A DNA stretch of 64,000 nt from JBICIG01 sp043101605 (lineage in GTDB: Bacteria; Planctomycetota; Phycisphaerae; Phycisphaerales; UBA1924), in NCBI GenBank assembly GCA_043101605.1, contig JBICIG010000060.1:10711-74710 (forward strand), written 5' to 3'. The notes beneath the pieces were generated by a model. The model had not been told where the DNA came from and did not search any database. It saw only the letters and a list, made by a program, of their open reading frames with translations. Both the position numbers and the translations under genes were made by a program. Position 1 is the stretch's first letter. Each line of letters begins with the position of its first letter. Below, piece after piece: positions 33,443 through 43,377 of the stretch.

Positions 33443-36275
33443 TCCCCACGATCCCGCCCTTCACCCCGACGACGCCCCGCCGCTGCAGCGCCTGGCCGCG
33501 GGCGCGCGCCGGCTCCTCGTCCCCTCCCTCGCCTCGGTCGGCGTCCACATCGCCCTGCTCGCGCTCCTCGCGACCGTCACATGGTCCCTCGTCGCGCCTC
33601 CGGCCGACGCTCCGCGCCCAGGGCTCGAGGTCCTCCTCGACGCGCCCTCCAGCAGCACCCCCGAGCCCCTCGATCAGCCGCTGCCCGCCGACGCCCGCGC
33701 CGACTCCTCTCCCGCCCCGCTGGCCGTGCCCGAATCCCCCGCCGAGCCGCCCCCCGTCCCCGGGCGCTCGCCTGCGCGCGCACCGGCCCTGAACACCATC
33801 GCCCGCGACCTCCCCGCCCCGATCGCCGCCCCGAGGCTCACCGATCTCAAGTCCGCCCGCCCCTCGACGATCTCTTTCGCCGGCGTGCGGGGCCCGCGCG
33901 CCGAGAGCGTCGTCTTCGTCGTCGACGCCTCGGGCGCGATGACCACCAGCCTCCCCTTCGTCCTCGAGGAACTCGCCCGCACCATCGACCGCCTCCGCGA
34001 GGATGTCCGCTTCGACATCATCGTCTTCCGCGATCGCAGCACCATCGAAGCCGCCCGCGTCGCGGGCACCGCCTCGCTCCCCCCCGCCGCGGGCGATGCC
34101 GGGCTCCGCCCCGCGACCCCGCTCAACCGCGCCGCCGCCAGAGACTGGCTCCGCACGATCACCCCCAGCGGGCGATCGAACCCCCTCGACGGGCTCGACG
34201 CCGCGTTCGAACTCGAAGAGCCCCCCGATGTCGTCTTCCTGCTGGCGCGCAGCATCCGCCGCACCGAGAACACGACCTGGGGCGCCGGGCTCGACGCGAT
34301 CATGGAACGCCTCGATCGGCTCAACCCGCCGCGCCCCGCCGGCGACCGCCGAACCCAGATCCGCACCATCCAGTTCATCGACGACGATCCCACCGGCATC
34401 ATGCAGGCGATCGCCACGCGCCACGGCGGCGGCATCGACGCGTACTCCCTCCGCACCATCGATCAACTCCGCGCCTCCCTCGACGCACCCGACCCGCAGG
34501 TCGCCCTCGACCGCACCGCCGACTCGGCCGCCGAACTCCTCGCCTCGCTCTCGGCCGACGCCACCGATCTCTTCGTCCTCTTCGGGCTCGCCTCCGACGA
34601 GCAGCGCACCCGCGCGCGCGAAGTCTCGGTCCGCGTCCTCGAGCGCCTCGGGCTCCGCCCCGAGGATCCCTACGCCGCGTACCTCGCCGAGCGCGCCCTG
34701 GCGATCCGCGCCCTCGCCTCGGGCTCGCCCGACACGCGCCCCGCGCGCGCGCTCGATCTCGACGACGGCTCGGTCCTCGCGTGGCTCATCCGCCACGCCC
34801 GCCGATGCGCCTTCGTCGCCGCCGGGCGCGGCGCCCTCGCCCCCTCCGACGCCGAGGAAGGCTGGACCCGCCGCCCCGACGACCTCGACCCGCTCTCATC
34901 ACTCGAAGCCGCCCTGCTGTCGCTGCGCATCGCCGACGCCGGCACGCGCGACGACGCCCGCGAGCGCGTCATGCGCCTGCTCGCCTCGACGCCGCTCGCC
35001 CAAGCCGGCCGCGCCGACCCCGTGCTCCGCGTCCTCGCCGCCGATGCCGAGGCGCTGGGGGCGCGCGACGCGATCACCGGGCGCGCAAGCGTCGTCGCCG
35101 TCTTCGCCCCCCACCAGCGCCTGCTCGACGATCCCGAACTCGCCGGCGCGCTCGGGCTCGATGCCACGCAGTTCGAGGACTTCCTGCTGGCTCGCCTCGC
35201 GGCTCTGGCGACGCCCGACATGGACCTCGCCGCCGCCCCGCCCCGCGCTCTGCTGGCCGAGGCGCTCGAAGCCCTCGCCGCCGATCCACGCTCGCCGCGC
35301 GCCCGCCAACTGCTCCGCTCGATCATCGGGCATGCCCAAGCGGGCCGGCTCGCACGCCAGGCCGCGCTGCTGCTGGCGCGCACGCTGCTCGACGATCCCG
35401 CGCCCTCGGCCGAGCCGGTGGAACTGCTGCTGCTCGTCGCGACGCGTTGGCCGACCGTGCCCGGCGCCGCCGATGCGATCGAGCGCGCGCTCCACGAGGC
35501 CCGCCGGCTCGAAGCCACCGGCGCCGTGCACGCGCCTCTCTACGAGCGCGTCCTCAACGCCGCGCTCACCGATCCATCGCTCCGCGACCGTGCGTTCTGG
35601 CGGGCCGAACTCGACCGCCTGCTGCTCGCCCGCGCGCGCGCGAGCAGCCCCGCCGCCGCGCTGGACGATCTGGAGCACATCGCCCCGGACAGCCCGCTCG
35701 CCCGCCCCGCGCGCGATCTCTACGAGGAGCGCATCGGCGCGATGATCGCCGACGCCTCGGCCGGGCTGCTCGGGCGCGACGGGCTCGTCCTCGCCGATCC
35801 GCCCCGCGACCGTTGGCTCGCCGCCGTCCGCATGGTCGAGCGGCGTCTGCAGTACGCCAGCGAGCGCGACGCCGGGGCGCTCCGCGATGCCTCGGTGCAA
35901 CTGGCGCGCCTCGTGCTCACCGCCGACCCCGCGCGGGCCGAGACCTTCGCCCGCGCCGCCGCGATCAACGCGACCACCGCCGAGGAGCGCCGACGCGCCC
36001 AACTCGTTCAGGCCGAGGCGCTCACGCTGCTGGGCAAGGGTCCGCGCGCCTTCGAGCTGCTCTCGCCCATGCTCGACGGGTCGGCCATGCCCGACTCGCC
36101 CGAGGCGTGGCACGCGTGGACGCTCGCGCTCGAGATCCTCGCCGCACGCGCGCGCGACGACGAACTCGCTCGCGCCCGCACCCACCTCGCCCGGCTGCGC
36201 GCCCTCGACCCCGAACTCGGCGGCGGGATCTGGCGCGAACGCCTCGAGCGCGTCGCGGACCGCCTCGAACCCTGA
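33429..36275 (+). CDS. VWA-domain membrane-anchored protein with helical repeats
   Basis: The 948-residue product has one N-terminal membrane helix (VGVHIALLALLATVTWSLVA), a Pro-rich spacer and a von Willebrand A domain starting at VVFVVDASGAM. The MIDAS motif DxSxS reads DASGA, so its second serine is missing and metal binding may be impaired. A further 600 residues are helical and Ala/Arg/Leu-rich, resembling TPR-type solenoids. The ATG overlaps the DoxX gene, so the two are coupled. A scaffold role at the membrane is plausible. Confidence 0.82.
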   Translation: MTTTDPHDPALHPDDAPPLQRLAAGARRLLVPSLASVGVHIALLALLATVTWSLVAPPADAPRPGLEVLLDAPSSSTPEPLDQPLPADARADSSPAPLAVPESPAEPPPVPGRSPARAPALNTIARDLPAPIAAPRLTDLKSARPSTISFAGVRGPRAESVVFVVDASGAMTTSLPFVLEELARTIDRLREDVRFDIIVFRDRSTIEAARVAGTASLPPAAGDAGLRPATPLNRAAARDWLRTITPSGRSNPLDGLDAAFELEEPPDVVFLLARSIRRTENTTWGAGLDAIMERLDRLNPPRPAGDRRTQIRTIQFIDDDPTGIMQAIATRHGGGIDAYSLRTIDQLRASLDAPDPQVALDRTADSAAELLASLSADATDLFVLFGLASDEQRTRAREVSVRVLERLGLRPEDPYAAYLAERALAIRALASGSPDTRPARALDLDDGSVLAWLIRHARRCAFVAAGRGALAPSDAEEGWTRRPDDLDPLSSLEAALLSLRIADAGTRDDARERVMRLLASTPLAQAGRADPVLRVLAADAEALGARDAITGRASVVAVFAPHQRLLDDPELAGALGLDATQFEDFLLARLAALATPDMDLAAAPPRALLAEALEALAADPRSPRARQLLRSIIGHAQAGRLARQAALLLARTLLDDPAPSAEPVELLLLVATRWPTVPGAADAIERALHEARRLEATGAVHAPLYERVLNAALTDPSLRDRAFWRAELDRLLLARARASSPAAALDDLEHIAPDSPLARPARDLYEERIGAMIADASAGLLGRDGLVLADPPRDRWLAAVRMVERRLQYASERDAGALRDASVQLARLVLTADPARAETFARAAAINATTAEERRRAQLVQAEALTLLGKGPRAFELLSPMLDGSAMPDSPEAWHAWTLALEILAARARDDELARARTHLARLRALDPELGGGIWRERLERVADRLEP

Positions 36276-36327
36276 TCGTCGCGCCCGCGGGACCTCCGCT
36301 CACATCGACGCGGGTACACTCGCCGCG

Positions 36328-36990
36328 ATGGTCACGGAGGACGCACCAACCTGGGCCCACGCCCTCGCCGGGCGGATGCTGGTCTTCGAGGGGCCCGACG
36401 GCTCTGGCAAGTCGACACAGCTCCGCCGATTCGTCGACGCCGTGCGCACGACCGGGCTCGAGGTCGTCGAGGTCCGCGAGCCGGGGGGCACCGAGGTCGG
36501 CGAGAAGATCCGCCGCGTCCTGCTCGACCACCTCGACGAGGAAATGTCCCCCACCTGCGAGATGCTGCTCTACATGGCAAGCCGGGCCCAACTGGTCGCC
36601 CAGCGGATCGAGCCGGCGCTGGCCCGCGGCGCGCTCGTCGTCGCCGACCGGTTCGTCAGCTCCACGCTCGCCTACCAGGGCGCCGCCGGCGGGGTCTCGA
36701 CCGAGGCAATCCGCGCCGTCGCCGAGATCGCCTGCGCGGGGCTCGAGCCCGACCTGGTGCTGATCTTCGATGTCGACGAGGAGACCGCCGCCCGCCGCCT
36801 GAGCCCCCTGCTCGATCGCATGGAAGCCAAGGGTCGCGCCTTCCACGCCCGCGTCCGCGCGGGGTATCACGAGCAGGCCCGGGCCGAGCCCGGCCGCCAC
36901 CTGATCATCGATGCGCGCCTCGGCGAGGAGGAGGTCTGGCGCTCCCTCCTCTCAGCACTCGGCTCCCACCCGCTGACCTCCTCCCGCTGA
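36328..36990 (+). CDS. tmk: Thymidylate kinase
   Basis: TMK phosphorylates dTMP to dTDP with ATP. The 220-residue product has the P-loop FEGPDGSGKSTQ, the DRY-type motif VVADRFVSSTLAYQG and the REPGGT motif that binds the substrate, all at normal spacing. TACACT at 36315-36320 ends 7 nt before the ATG, predicting a leaderless mRNA. The stop overlaps the plsY start (TGATG). Confidence 0.95.
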   Translation: MVTEDAPTWAHALAGRMLVFEGPDGSGKSTQLRRFVDAVRTTGLEVVEVREPGGTEVGEKIRRVLLDHLDEEMSPTCEMLLYMASRAQLVAQRIEPALARGALVVADRFVSSTLAYQGAAGGVSTEAIRAVAEIACAGLEPDLVLIFDVDEETAARRLSPLLDRMEAKGRAFHARVRAGYHEQARAEPGRHLIIDARLGEEEVWRSLLSALGSHPLTSSR

Positions 36991-37670
36991 TGCTCTGGAC
37001 CATCGCCATCGCCGTCTCCTTTCTCTCGGGCTCGGTGCCCTACGGCTTGCTGCTGGCGCGATGGTTCGCGGGCATCGACATCCGCGAGCACGGCTCGGGC
37101 AACATCGGGGCCACCAATGTCGGACGCGTGCTGGGCGCGCGCCTCGGGCTCGTCTGCTTCACGCTCGATGTCCTCAAGGGCTTTGTCCCCACGATCGGCT
37201 TCGGGCTCGCCGCGGGCGTGGTCGGCACGCTGAGCATCCCTCCGACAGACGCGTGGCTCTGGCTGGCGACGATGGCCGCCGCCGTCCTCGGACACCTCTT
37301 CTGCCCCTGGATCGGTTTCCGAGGAGGCAAGGGTGTCGCGACCGGGCTCGGCGCGCTGCTGGGCGTCTACCCCGCCCTCTCGCTGTCGGCGTTGGTCGCA
37401 CTGGGCGTCTGGATCGTCACGCTCCGGCTGTGGAAGTTCGTCGGCGTCAGTTCCACCCTCGCCGCGATCAGCCTGCCCATCTCCGTCGCGGTCATCTTCC
37501 TGCTTCGCGATGCGTGGAACTCGGCGACGCCCTTCCTGGTCGTCACGCTTGCCCTGGCGGCGCTGGTGGTCTTCAAGCACCGGGGCAATCTCCGCCGAAC
37601 CCTCGCCGGGACCGAGCCGAAGTTCGGCGACCGGGCCCGATCGGCGACGGTCGATCAGCCTGCGTCCTGA
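36990..37670 (+). CDS. plsY: Glycerol-3-phosphate acyltransferase
   Basis: PlsY is the inner-membrane enzyme that transfers the acyl group of acyl-phosphate to glycerol-3-phosphate at the start of phospholipid synthesis. The 226-residue product shows the three conserved motifs: SGSVPYGLLLAR, HGSGNIGATNVGR and GHLFCPWIGFRGGKGVATG. It has about five membrane segments. Translation is coupled to tmk by the overlapping stop and start. Confidence 0.95.
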   Translation: MLWTIAIAVSFLSGSVPYGLLLARWFAGIDIREHGSGNIGATNVGRVLGARLGLVCFTLDVLKGFVPTIGFGLAAGVVGTLSIPPTDAWLWLATMAAAVLGHLFCPWIGFRGGKGVATGLGALLGVYPALSLSALVALGVWIVTLRLWKFVGVSSTLAAISLPISVAVIFLLRDAWNSATPFLVVTLALAALVVFKHRGNLRRTLAGTEPKFGDRARSATVDQPAS

Positions 37671-37903
37671 CCGCCCTCCGATCTCCGCCCCCAACGAACC
37701 ACTGGGTCCCGTCGCTTATCCGGACGCCCCCGAGGTCCGCATCGGTTTCAAAGCTGGGCAAGATGGGGAAGAAATCCGCCCCCCGATTTCGGGTTGGAAG
37801 GGTTGTGCGGACCCTGCTGCAGTTCTTGCGCCCCCCGGGCCGCGTTCAAGTCATGATCGTGACGATGAATGCCCAGGCGGCTCAACCGCCGACGGGAGGA
37901 TTC

Positions 37904-38143
37904 ATGATGCCCACACTCCGCCTTATCGACGACTCGCGGCTGGACACCGACGTGATTCAGGTCACCCGCGACGAGTTCCGCCGGGCCCCCCAGGCCCGGT
38001 TCGGGCGACTCGTCGGGCTCGACCCGATCGCACACGCCCACCACGCCCTCGACCGGGTGCAGGCCCAGCTCGACGATCTCGCCGATCTTGCTGAGAGCGA
38101 GTTCCGGTTCAACGCCGAGGACGACGGCCCCCGCGCCGCCTGA
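37904..38143 (+). CDS. Small acidic protein of unknown function
   Basis: The 79-residue product (MMPTLRLIDDSRLDTDVIQV onward) is helical and charged and ends in a cluster of Asp and Glu. It has no signal peptide or membrane segment. A GGGAGG ribosome site at 37894-37899 lies 4 nt before the first of two ATGs. A longer frame starting at 37854 is less likely. No homologue was recognised. Confidence 0.6.
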   Translation: MMPTLRLIDDSRLDTDVIQVTRDEFRRAPQARFGRLVGLDPIAHAHHALDRVQAQLDDLADLAESEFRFNAEDDGPRAA

Positions 38144-38192
38144 TCCCGATCGCCGCCGTTCCGGCTGACGCGATCTCGCCCGGCCGGGGCGA

Positions 38193-39911
38193 TCACCCCA
38201 GCACGCGCATGACCAGGATCGTCTGGTCGTCGGGTCGCTCGTAGAGCCCCGTGAACTGGCGCAGCGTCCAGAGGACATGCTCGATGATGCCAGAGGCATC
38301 GACGCCCGGGTCCTGCGCGAGTGCCTCGACCACCGCCCGCCGGATGCGCTCCGCCCCGAACCGCTCGCGGTCGAAGTTCATCGCCTCGACCAACCCGTCG
38401 GTGAAGACGACGACGACATCGCCCGGCTGCAAGGGCATGTCGCCGGCTTCGTACTTCTCGTCGCGCTCGATGCCCAGCACCAGCCCGCCACGCGGGAACG
38501 CCTCGGCCCGATCGGGCGACGCGGCCCGTACAACGAACGGCGGCTCGTGCCCGGCCGAGCAGTATCGCAGCACGCGCGACGCGGGATCGAACTCGGCGTA
38601 CCACAGCGTCGCGAACTCGCTCTCGAGCGTGTCGCGGCACATCGCGGCGTTGACCAACTCGATCACCCGCTCGATCGCCAGCTTCCCGTCGGCGTGCGCA
38701 CGCAGCGAGGCGCGGACGCTCGCCATCAGCAGCGCCGCGGCGATCCCGTTGCCGACCATGTCACCGACCACCAGCCCGACGCGCTCGCCGGCGCGGAAGA
38801 TGTCGTAGAAGTCGCCCCCGACCTGGTGGCTCGCGACGGATCGGGCGGCGAGGTCGAGCCCCGGAGCATCGGGGTGGACACGCGGGAGCATCCGCTGCTG
38901 GACATCGGCCGCGAGCGCGAGCTGGCGCTCCATCCGGCGTTCCTGCTCCTGCACGCGGATCAGCCGCGCCTGCTCGACCGCGACGGCCGACTGCTCGGTG
39001 ACGGAGCGCAGCAGCTTGGTATCGGCGGCGGAGAACTCGCGCGGCTGGCGCGCATACAGCCGGAACACCCCGATCGGACGCCCCTGAAAGACGAGCCCCG
39101 CCGACAGAAACGACCCGAGGTTCTCGCGCGCGCACCGCCCGGGGTCGAGCACGCGCTCGTCCTGCTGCAGATCGGCGACCGCGACGATTTCGCCCGCCAG
39201 CGCCAGCCGATCGAACTCGCGGTCGCGCGACAGGGGCTGGGGGCTCTCGAGCCAGTCGTTGCTCAGCCCGCGCGACGCCTTGAGCTCGAGCCCCTCCTCG
39301 CTCTGCCCGATCACGACCGGCTCGTTCTCGGGGAGCAGCACGACCGAGCCCGCGTCGAGCTCGAGCACCTCCAGCGCCATCGCGAGCGCTTCATCGAGCA
39401 CGCGCTCGGGCCGGCTCGCGTGGACGAGCATGGAGCTGAGCCGGTACATCAGCTCGACCTCCTGCACGCGGTGCCACAGCGCCAACTCCTGCGAGCAGAG
39501 CTCCGACGCGGCCGACGCGAGGAACCCGACCGCCCGGCGCAGTGTCTCGGGGACGGCCCCCGCATCATCGGGCGTGATGAGGATGGCGCCGATCTCGGTC
39601 TGCTCGGCCGTCAGGGGCACCCGCACCGCGCCCGCGCCCGGCGCGGGCGCTTCGGGCGCGACTTCCCAGGGCGAGCCCTCGGCACCGGTTCGATACCGGA
39701 TAAGCCGCCCCTGCTCGTCGCGCAGTTCGAGCCTCGCCCCGCCGAGCGCCTGGAGTTGTTCGAGAAGAGCCGGCAACGAGCCGTCGGTCAGGAAATCAAG
39801 GATCGAACGCCCCGAGCGCCGCCGCCACAGCCCGGGAGGGAGCTCGGCGATCGGGCCGGTCGACGGAGGCGCCGGCTCGGGCGCGGGCTGATCGGAAGAC
39901 GCCACCTCCAT
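38193..39911 (-). CDS. GAF-SpoIIE phosphatase
   Basis: The 572-residue protein has a GAF domain at roughly residues 150-330 (ELMYRLSSMLVHASRPERVLDEAL opens it) and a C-terminal PP2C-type SpoIIE domain. In the latter, LAADVQQRMLP, VGGDFYDIF, VVGDMVGNGIAAALLMA and VVVFTDGLVEAMN supply the metal-binding Asp residues. Such proteins dephosphorylate anti-sigma-factor antagonists in partner-switching systems. No RsbW- or STAS-type partner is encoded nearby, so the target is unknown. The gene starts 5 nt after the preceding stop on the same strand. Confidence 0.9.
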   Translation of the reverse strand: MEVASSDQPAPEPAPPSTGPIAELPPGLWRRRSGRSILDFLTDGSLPALLEQLQALGGARLELRDEQGRLIRYRTGAEGSPWEVAPEAPAPGAGAVRVPLTAEQTEIGAILITPDDAGAVPETLRRAVGFLASAASELCSQELALWHRVQEVELMYRLSSMLVHASRPERVLDEALAMALEVLELDAGSVVLLPENEPVVIGQSEEGLELKASRGLSNDWLESPQPLSRDREFDRLALAGEIVAVADLQQDERVLDPGRCARENLGSFLSAGLVFQGRPIGVFRLYARQPREFSAADTKLLRSVTEQSAVAVEQARLIRVQEQERRMERQLALAADVQQRMLPRVHPDAPGLDLAARSVASHQVGGDFYDIFRAGERVGLVVGDMVGNGIAAALLMASVRASLRAHADGKLAIERVIELVNAAMCRDTLESEFATLWYAEFDPASRVLRYCSAGHEPPFVVRAASPDRAEAFPRGGLVLGIERDEKYEAGDMPLQPGDVVVVFTDGLVEAMNFDRERFGAERIRRAVVEALAQDPGVDASGIIEHVLWTLRQFTGLYERPDDQTILVMRVLG

Positions 39912-39916
39912 GCGGC

Positions 39917-41500
39917 TCAGCCCCCGCTCGACTCGGCGGCGTCCTCGATCGACTCGCCGAGCCACACGAACCGCAGCAGCACGACCAGCGCGCGGTCGCC
40001 TTCGGCGGCGCTGCCCGCCAGCGCGTCGAGCCCGCGCTCGACCTGGACCCGCTCGCCCCGCTGGTATCCCATGTACGCCAGCAGCAGCGCGGACTCCGAG
40101 CCGAGCCGATCGGGCCCGCCCGCGTCCCACGCGCTGACATTGGCGGCGAGCTGCTCCATGACGCGGTCGCCGCGCTGCCCGCTGGGAATCAGCGCGGAGG
40201 AGTACTTGTTGCCCACGATCTCCGGGTTGTCGGTGATCGCCATGCGGAGGTTGATCGCCGCGCTGAGGTAGAGCCCCGCGCCGATCTGCGCGTGGGCCCG
40301 CCCGATCCGGGCCGAGACATCCCCCTCGCGCACGCTCATCGCCCGGGTGTAGCGCTCCTCGGCGTCGAAGTAGCGCCCTTCCTGCATGAAGCGCTCGGCC
40401 CGGGTCATGTGCTCGCGGTAGATATCGCGCCCGCCCCCGCCGCGGGAGAGTGTCTCGATGGGCAGCCCCGCGGCGCGCAGGCGCTCGAGCACCGCCGGGT
40501 CGATCCCGCGCAGCGCGTCGGGGACCTGGGGCTCGTCGGCACCGGGATCGTCCGTCTCGTCGGGCAGGGGCGCGGGGATGAGGGGCGAGTCGGGCGAGTC
40601 GGGTGAGTCGGGTGAGTCGGGCGTCTCAGCGTCGCTCGCGTCGTCGAGCATGAACATCTGCCGACGCAGCTCTTCGAGCGAGGTCCGGAAGCGGGCGAAA
40701 TCCTCGTCGGTCTCCCCCGGGGCGCGGAGCCGGTCGCGCACCAGGTCGTGCGCGGTGACGATGGGCTCGATCCGCGTCTCGACGCGCGTGGGCGTGGCCG
40801 ACCGATCGATCCGGGAACTCGCGCCGGGCCGCGTCGGCTCGTCGATCGGGAGCATGCGGATGCCCTCGAGCGCCGACGCGGTCATGCCGTAGCGGGTCTG
40901 GTCCGGGTCGAATCGGTACCCGAGGAGCGCGGGCTGGTAGCCGCGGTTGGCCTCGTACGCCGAGGTGGAGCGGAGGGTGCCGAACATCGAGCCCTCGAAC
41001 CCCTCGTCCCGCGCGAGCGGGTCGAGGAAGAGCTCGCTGTCGGCGACACGCCGCGCGCCGGGCACATTCGCCGGTGCCGGGCCCCCGGCCCGATCGATGA
41101 TCGGGGCCCCGAGCAGCCCCGACGGCGCCCGCGAGCCGGTGGTCAGGGCGAACTGATATTGCACGGCTTCGGTGCCGCGGAGCCCGTACCCGCTCAGCCC
41201 CGAATAGAAGGTGTCGCGCCGGAAGGCGAACAGGTCGTTCGAGCCCAGGTCGCCCCGGAACTCCCCCGGCGCGGTGTACCCGACATCGCCGCGAAAGCTC
41301 ATCCCGCCCGGGGCGTTCCCGGTGACGATCGCATTGCGGAACTGGATCTCGGTGTTGAGTCGGCGGGCGGCGGCCCCGCGATCGCGGGAGGCGGTGACCT
41401 CGACCGGTGCCTCCAGCCCGCGCCCGTCTCCCAGCGCGTCCTGGGCCCATGCTGGCCCGGCCAGAGCGATCAAAATGGCAGGGGCGATCCGGCGCATCAC
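39917..41500 (-). CDS. Exported protein with Ser-Pro-Asp repeat and TPR-like C-terminus
   Basis: The 527-residue product has a signal peptide (MMRRIAPAILIALAGPAWAQ). A central low-complexity stretch repeats SPD (from a 9-bp minisatellite at 40587-40622). The C-terminal 150 residues look like TPR helices (AERFMQEGRYFDAEERYTRAM, YLSAAINLRMAI). No family was recognised. It lies directly upstream of the SpoIIE gene and is probably cotranscribed with it. Confidence 0.78.
   Translation of the reverse strand: MMRRIAPAILIALAGPAWAQDALGDGRGLEAPVEVTASRDRGAAARRLNTEIQFRNAIVTGNAPGGMSFRGDVGYTAPGEFRGDLGSNDLFAFRRDTFYSGLSGYGLRGTEAVQYQFALTTGSRAPSGLLGAPIIDRAGGPAPANVPGARRVADSELFLDPLARDEGFEGSMFGTLRSTSAYEANRGYQPALLGYRFDPDQTRYGMTASALEGIRMLPIDEPTRPGASSRIDRSATPTRVETRIEPIVTAHDLVRDRLRAPGETDEDFARFRTSLEELRRQMFMLDDASDAETPDSPDSPDSPDSPLIPAPLPDETDDPGADEPQVPDALRGIDPAVLERLRAAGLPIETLSRGGGGRDIYREHMTRAERFMQEGRYFDAEERYTRAMSVREGDVSARIGRAHAQIGAGLYLSAAINLRMAITDNPEIVGNKYSSALIPSGQRGDRVMEQLAANVSAWDAGGPDRLGSESALLLAYMGYQRGERVQVERGLDALAGSAAEGDRALVVLLRFVWLGESIEDAAESSGG
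40587..40622 (+). repeat. In-frame 9-bp minisatellite
   Basis: Four units of GAGTCGGG(C/T) occupy 40587-40622 inside the exported TPR-like protein gene and encode Ser-Pro-Asp repeats on the minus strand. The array could change copy number without disturbing the frame. Confidence 0.85.
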
Positions 41501-41643
41501 GGCGTTCCTTCCACAGCGGGGAGTCTATCGGCTCGACGGGCCCGGTTCGGCCATTGGCCGGCGATCGGGCGCGGGCTGTGCCGCGCTGGAGCGAGAGCCT
41601 CCCACAAGGATGTTCGCGTGCCGGAGCGGGCCCGTTCGCGCGA

Positions 41644-42603
41644 TCAGCCGCCCCGGGGCGAATCGCCCTCGGCCGGGGGCATCCCGCAGGCGGCCCGGAA
41701 CCGCTCGCAGATATCCAGATCCTCGCCGACGAGGTAGTACTTCAGCCCGCCGACCCGCCACGCGTAGACGCGCTCGGCCGAGTGGGCGTACTCGATGGTC
41801 GGCTCGAAGACATAGGTCCGTCCCTCTTCGAGGTGGAGGTCCGACTCGCGGGCCTCCTGCACGAACAGGCTGATGCTCACGCCTCGGGGGGAGAGCGCCG
41901 AGCCGTCGGTCTCGAAGCGGAGATGGGCGCTGCGGCCCTTGCCGGGCACATGGCACTTGCCCGCATCGAGGAATCGGAAGCCGAGATCGGCCAGATCGGG
42001 GAGGGTGGGCTCGCTCCCGAGGATCGACGCGAGCATCGCCGGGGCGGCCGGGAGCTCGCGGATCGTGAACTTCGACGCCCGCGCGGGGTCGTCCACGCAG
42101 TTCGAGTGCTCGCCGGCGACGAACGACGCGAGCATCGCCCCCGCGTCGGACTCGGTCAGAGCGGGCGAACTGAGCCGGGCGACCTGCCAGATGAACGCCC
42201 CGCCCACCAGCACCGCGACGGCGGCCGCCAGCGCCTGAAGCACCCGCCGATTCTCGCCCAGCCAGAATCCCCGCTTCCGGGTCTCGCCCGCGTGAGCCCC
42301 GAGGGCTCCCGCGAGCGATGCCTCGTTCGAGGTGGCCTCGTTGGCAATCTGGGCAATCCTCGCGCGGAGCGAGTCGGGGCAGATCGGGCCGACCATCGCC
42401 TTGGCGCACGCGCCGCGGAGCTGTTGCTCGAACGCGATGCGGTCGGCATCGGCGGGGTGGGTGGCGAGGTGGGCGTCGAGCCGGGCCTGCTGCTGGGGGG
42501 TCAGCTCGCCGTCGGCCGCGGCCCGGAGCATCGCCGCGAGGGGCCACGCGCCCGATTCCTCGGGCTGATACCCCCCCGGGTACTCACGGGTGTGATCGGT
42601 CAT
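41644..42603 (-). CDS. Anti-sigma factor, membrane-anchored
   Basis: The 319-residue product is encoded just after an ECF sigma gene. The N-terminal 120 residues are helical (AAMLRAAADGELTPQQQARLDAHLA) as in anti-sigma domains, and no zinc-binding HxxxCxxC motif is visible. One membrane helix (VLQALAAAVAVLVGGAFIWQV) separates it from an exported domain. That domain contains Cys in AGEHSNCVDDPAR and GKCHVPGK, which may sense an envelope signal. Role inferred from the pairing and topology. Confidence 0.82.
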   Translation of the reverse strand: MTDHTREYPGGYQPEESGAWPLAAMLRAAADGELTPQQQARLDAHLATHPADADRIAFEQQLRGACAKAMVGPICPDSLRARIAQIANEATSNEASLAGALGAHAGETRKRGFWLGENRRVLQALAAAVAVLVGGAFIWQVARLSSPALTESDAGAMLASFVAGEHSNCVDDPARASKFTIRELPAAPAMLASILGSEPTLPDLADLGFRFLDAGKCHVPGKGRSAHLRFETDGSALSPRGVSISLFVQEARESDLHLEEGRTYVFEPTIEYAHSAERVYAWRVGGLKYYLVGEDLDICERFRAACGMPPAEGDSPRGG

Positions 42604-42644
42604 CGCGCGCGCTCCAAGGGCAGGGTCGGATATTCCCCGCCCGG

Positions 42645-43250
42645 TCAACCGCCTCCCGCGGCGGATTCATCCCGTTCCCTTCGATCCAATCCCAAATTTC
42701 TGACCGCCTCCTCGTCGCCCAGCAGAAGGTCCGAGAGGATCTTGCGGGCCCGGTGCAGCCGGCTCATGACCGTCCCGATGGGAACCCCCAGGATCTCGGC
42801 GATCTCGCGGTACTTCAGCCCGTCGACGCCCCAGAGCATCAGCACCTCGCGGAACTCGGGCTTGAGCTCGGCGATCGCCTTCTTGAGCGTCCCGTCGACC
42901 TGCTCCCAGTCCAGTTCGGCCTGCGACCACGCCGGGGGCGCCTCGTCGGGGAGCGGGCCGTCGGCCGACTCGGCGAAGAACTCCCCGACCGCCTGCGGTC
43001 GGCGGGACTGCTTCTTCGCCCGCGTGTAGAAGACATTGTGCGTGATGGTGAACAGCCACGAGCGCATGCTCGCTTCGGCGTCCTCGGTCCGCACCTCGAA
43101 GGTCTCGATCGAACGCGGGCGGAAGGCCCGCGCGTAGACCTCCTGCACGACATCGTCCGCCTCGCCGGCGTTGCGTGTCAGGTGCAGCGCCATCCGGTAG
43201 ACGGCGTCGAGCTGCCCGACCGCCAGGGTTTCGAATTCCGGTCGATCCAT
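42645..43250 (-). CDS. ECF-type RNA polymerase sigma factor
   Basis: The 201-residue protein has sigma region 2 (VYRMALHLTRNAGEADDVVQEVYARAF and SWLFTITHNVFYTRAKK) and region 4 (LKPEFREVLMLWGVDGLKYREIAEILGVPIGTVMSRLHRARK). It would direct RNA polymerase to a small regulon when released by the anti-sigma factor encoded 41 bp downstream. The gene diverges from metG, and no autoregulated ECF promoter could be identified with confidence. Confidence 0.95.
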   Translation of the reverse strand: MDRPEFETLAVGQLDAVYRMALHLTRNAGEADDVVQEVYARAFRPRSIETFEVRTEDAEASMRSWLFTITHNVFYTRAKKQSRRPQAVGEFFAESADGPLPDEAPPAWSQAELDWEQVDGTLKKAIAELKPEFREVLMLWGVDGLKYREIAEILGVPIGTVMSRLHRARKILSDLLLGDEEAVRNLGLDRRERDESAAGGG

Positions 43251-43377
43251 GCTCGCCCTGCGTCGCGCCCGCCCCGTGCGGCCGCCGTGACCGCCGCTCG
43301 GCCCACGCGTTCAGAATAGGACACCGCCCGCCCGATTGCCCCGCGTTCCCCGCCGACCGACCCGTAGAATCGCCCCG

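Noticed and set aside
33581..36763. 1060-codon plus-strand ORF overlapping the VWA and tmk genes
   Set aside because: Its translation is almost entirely Arg/Pro/Ala and it runs through two well-supported genes in another frame.
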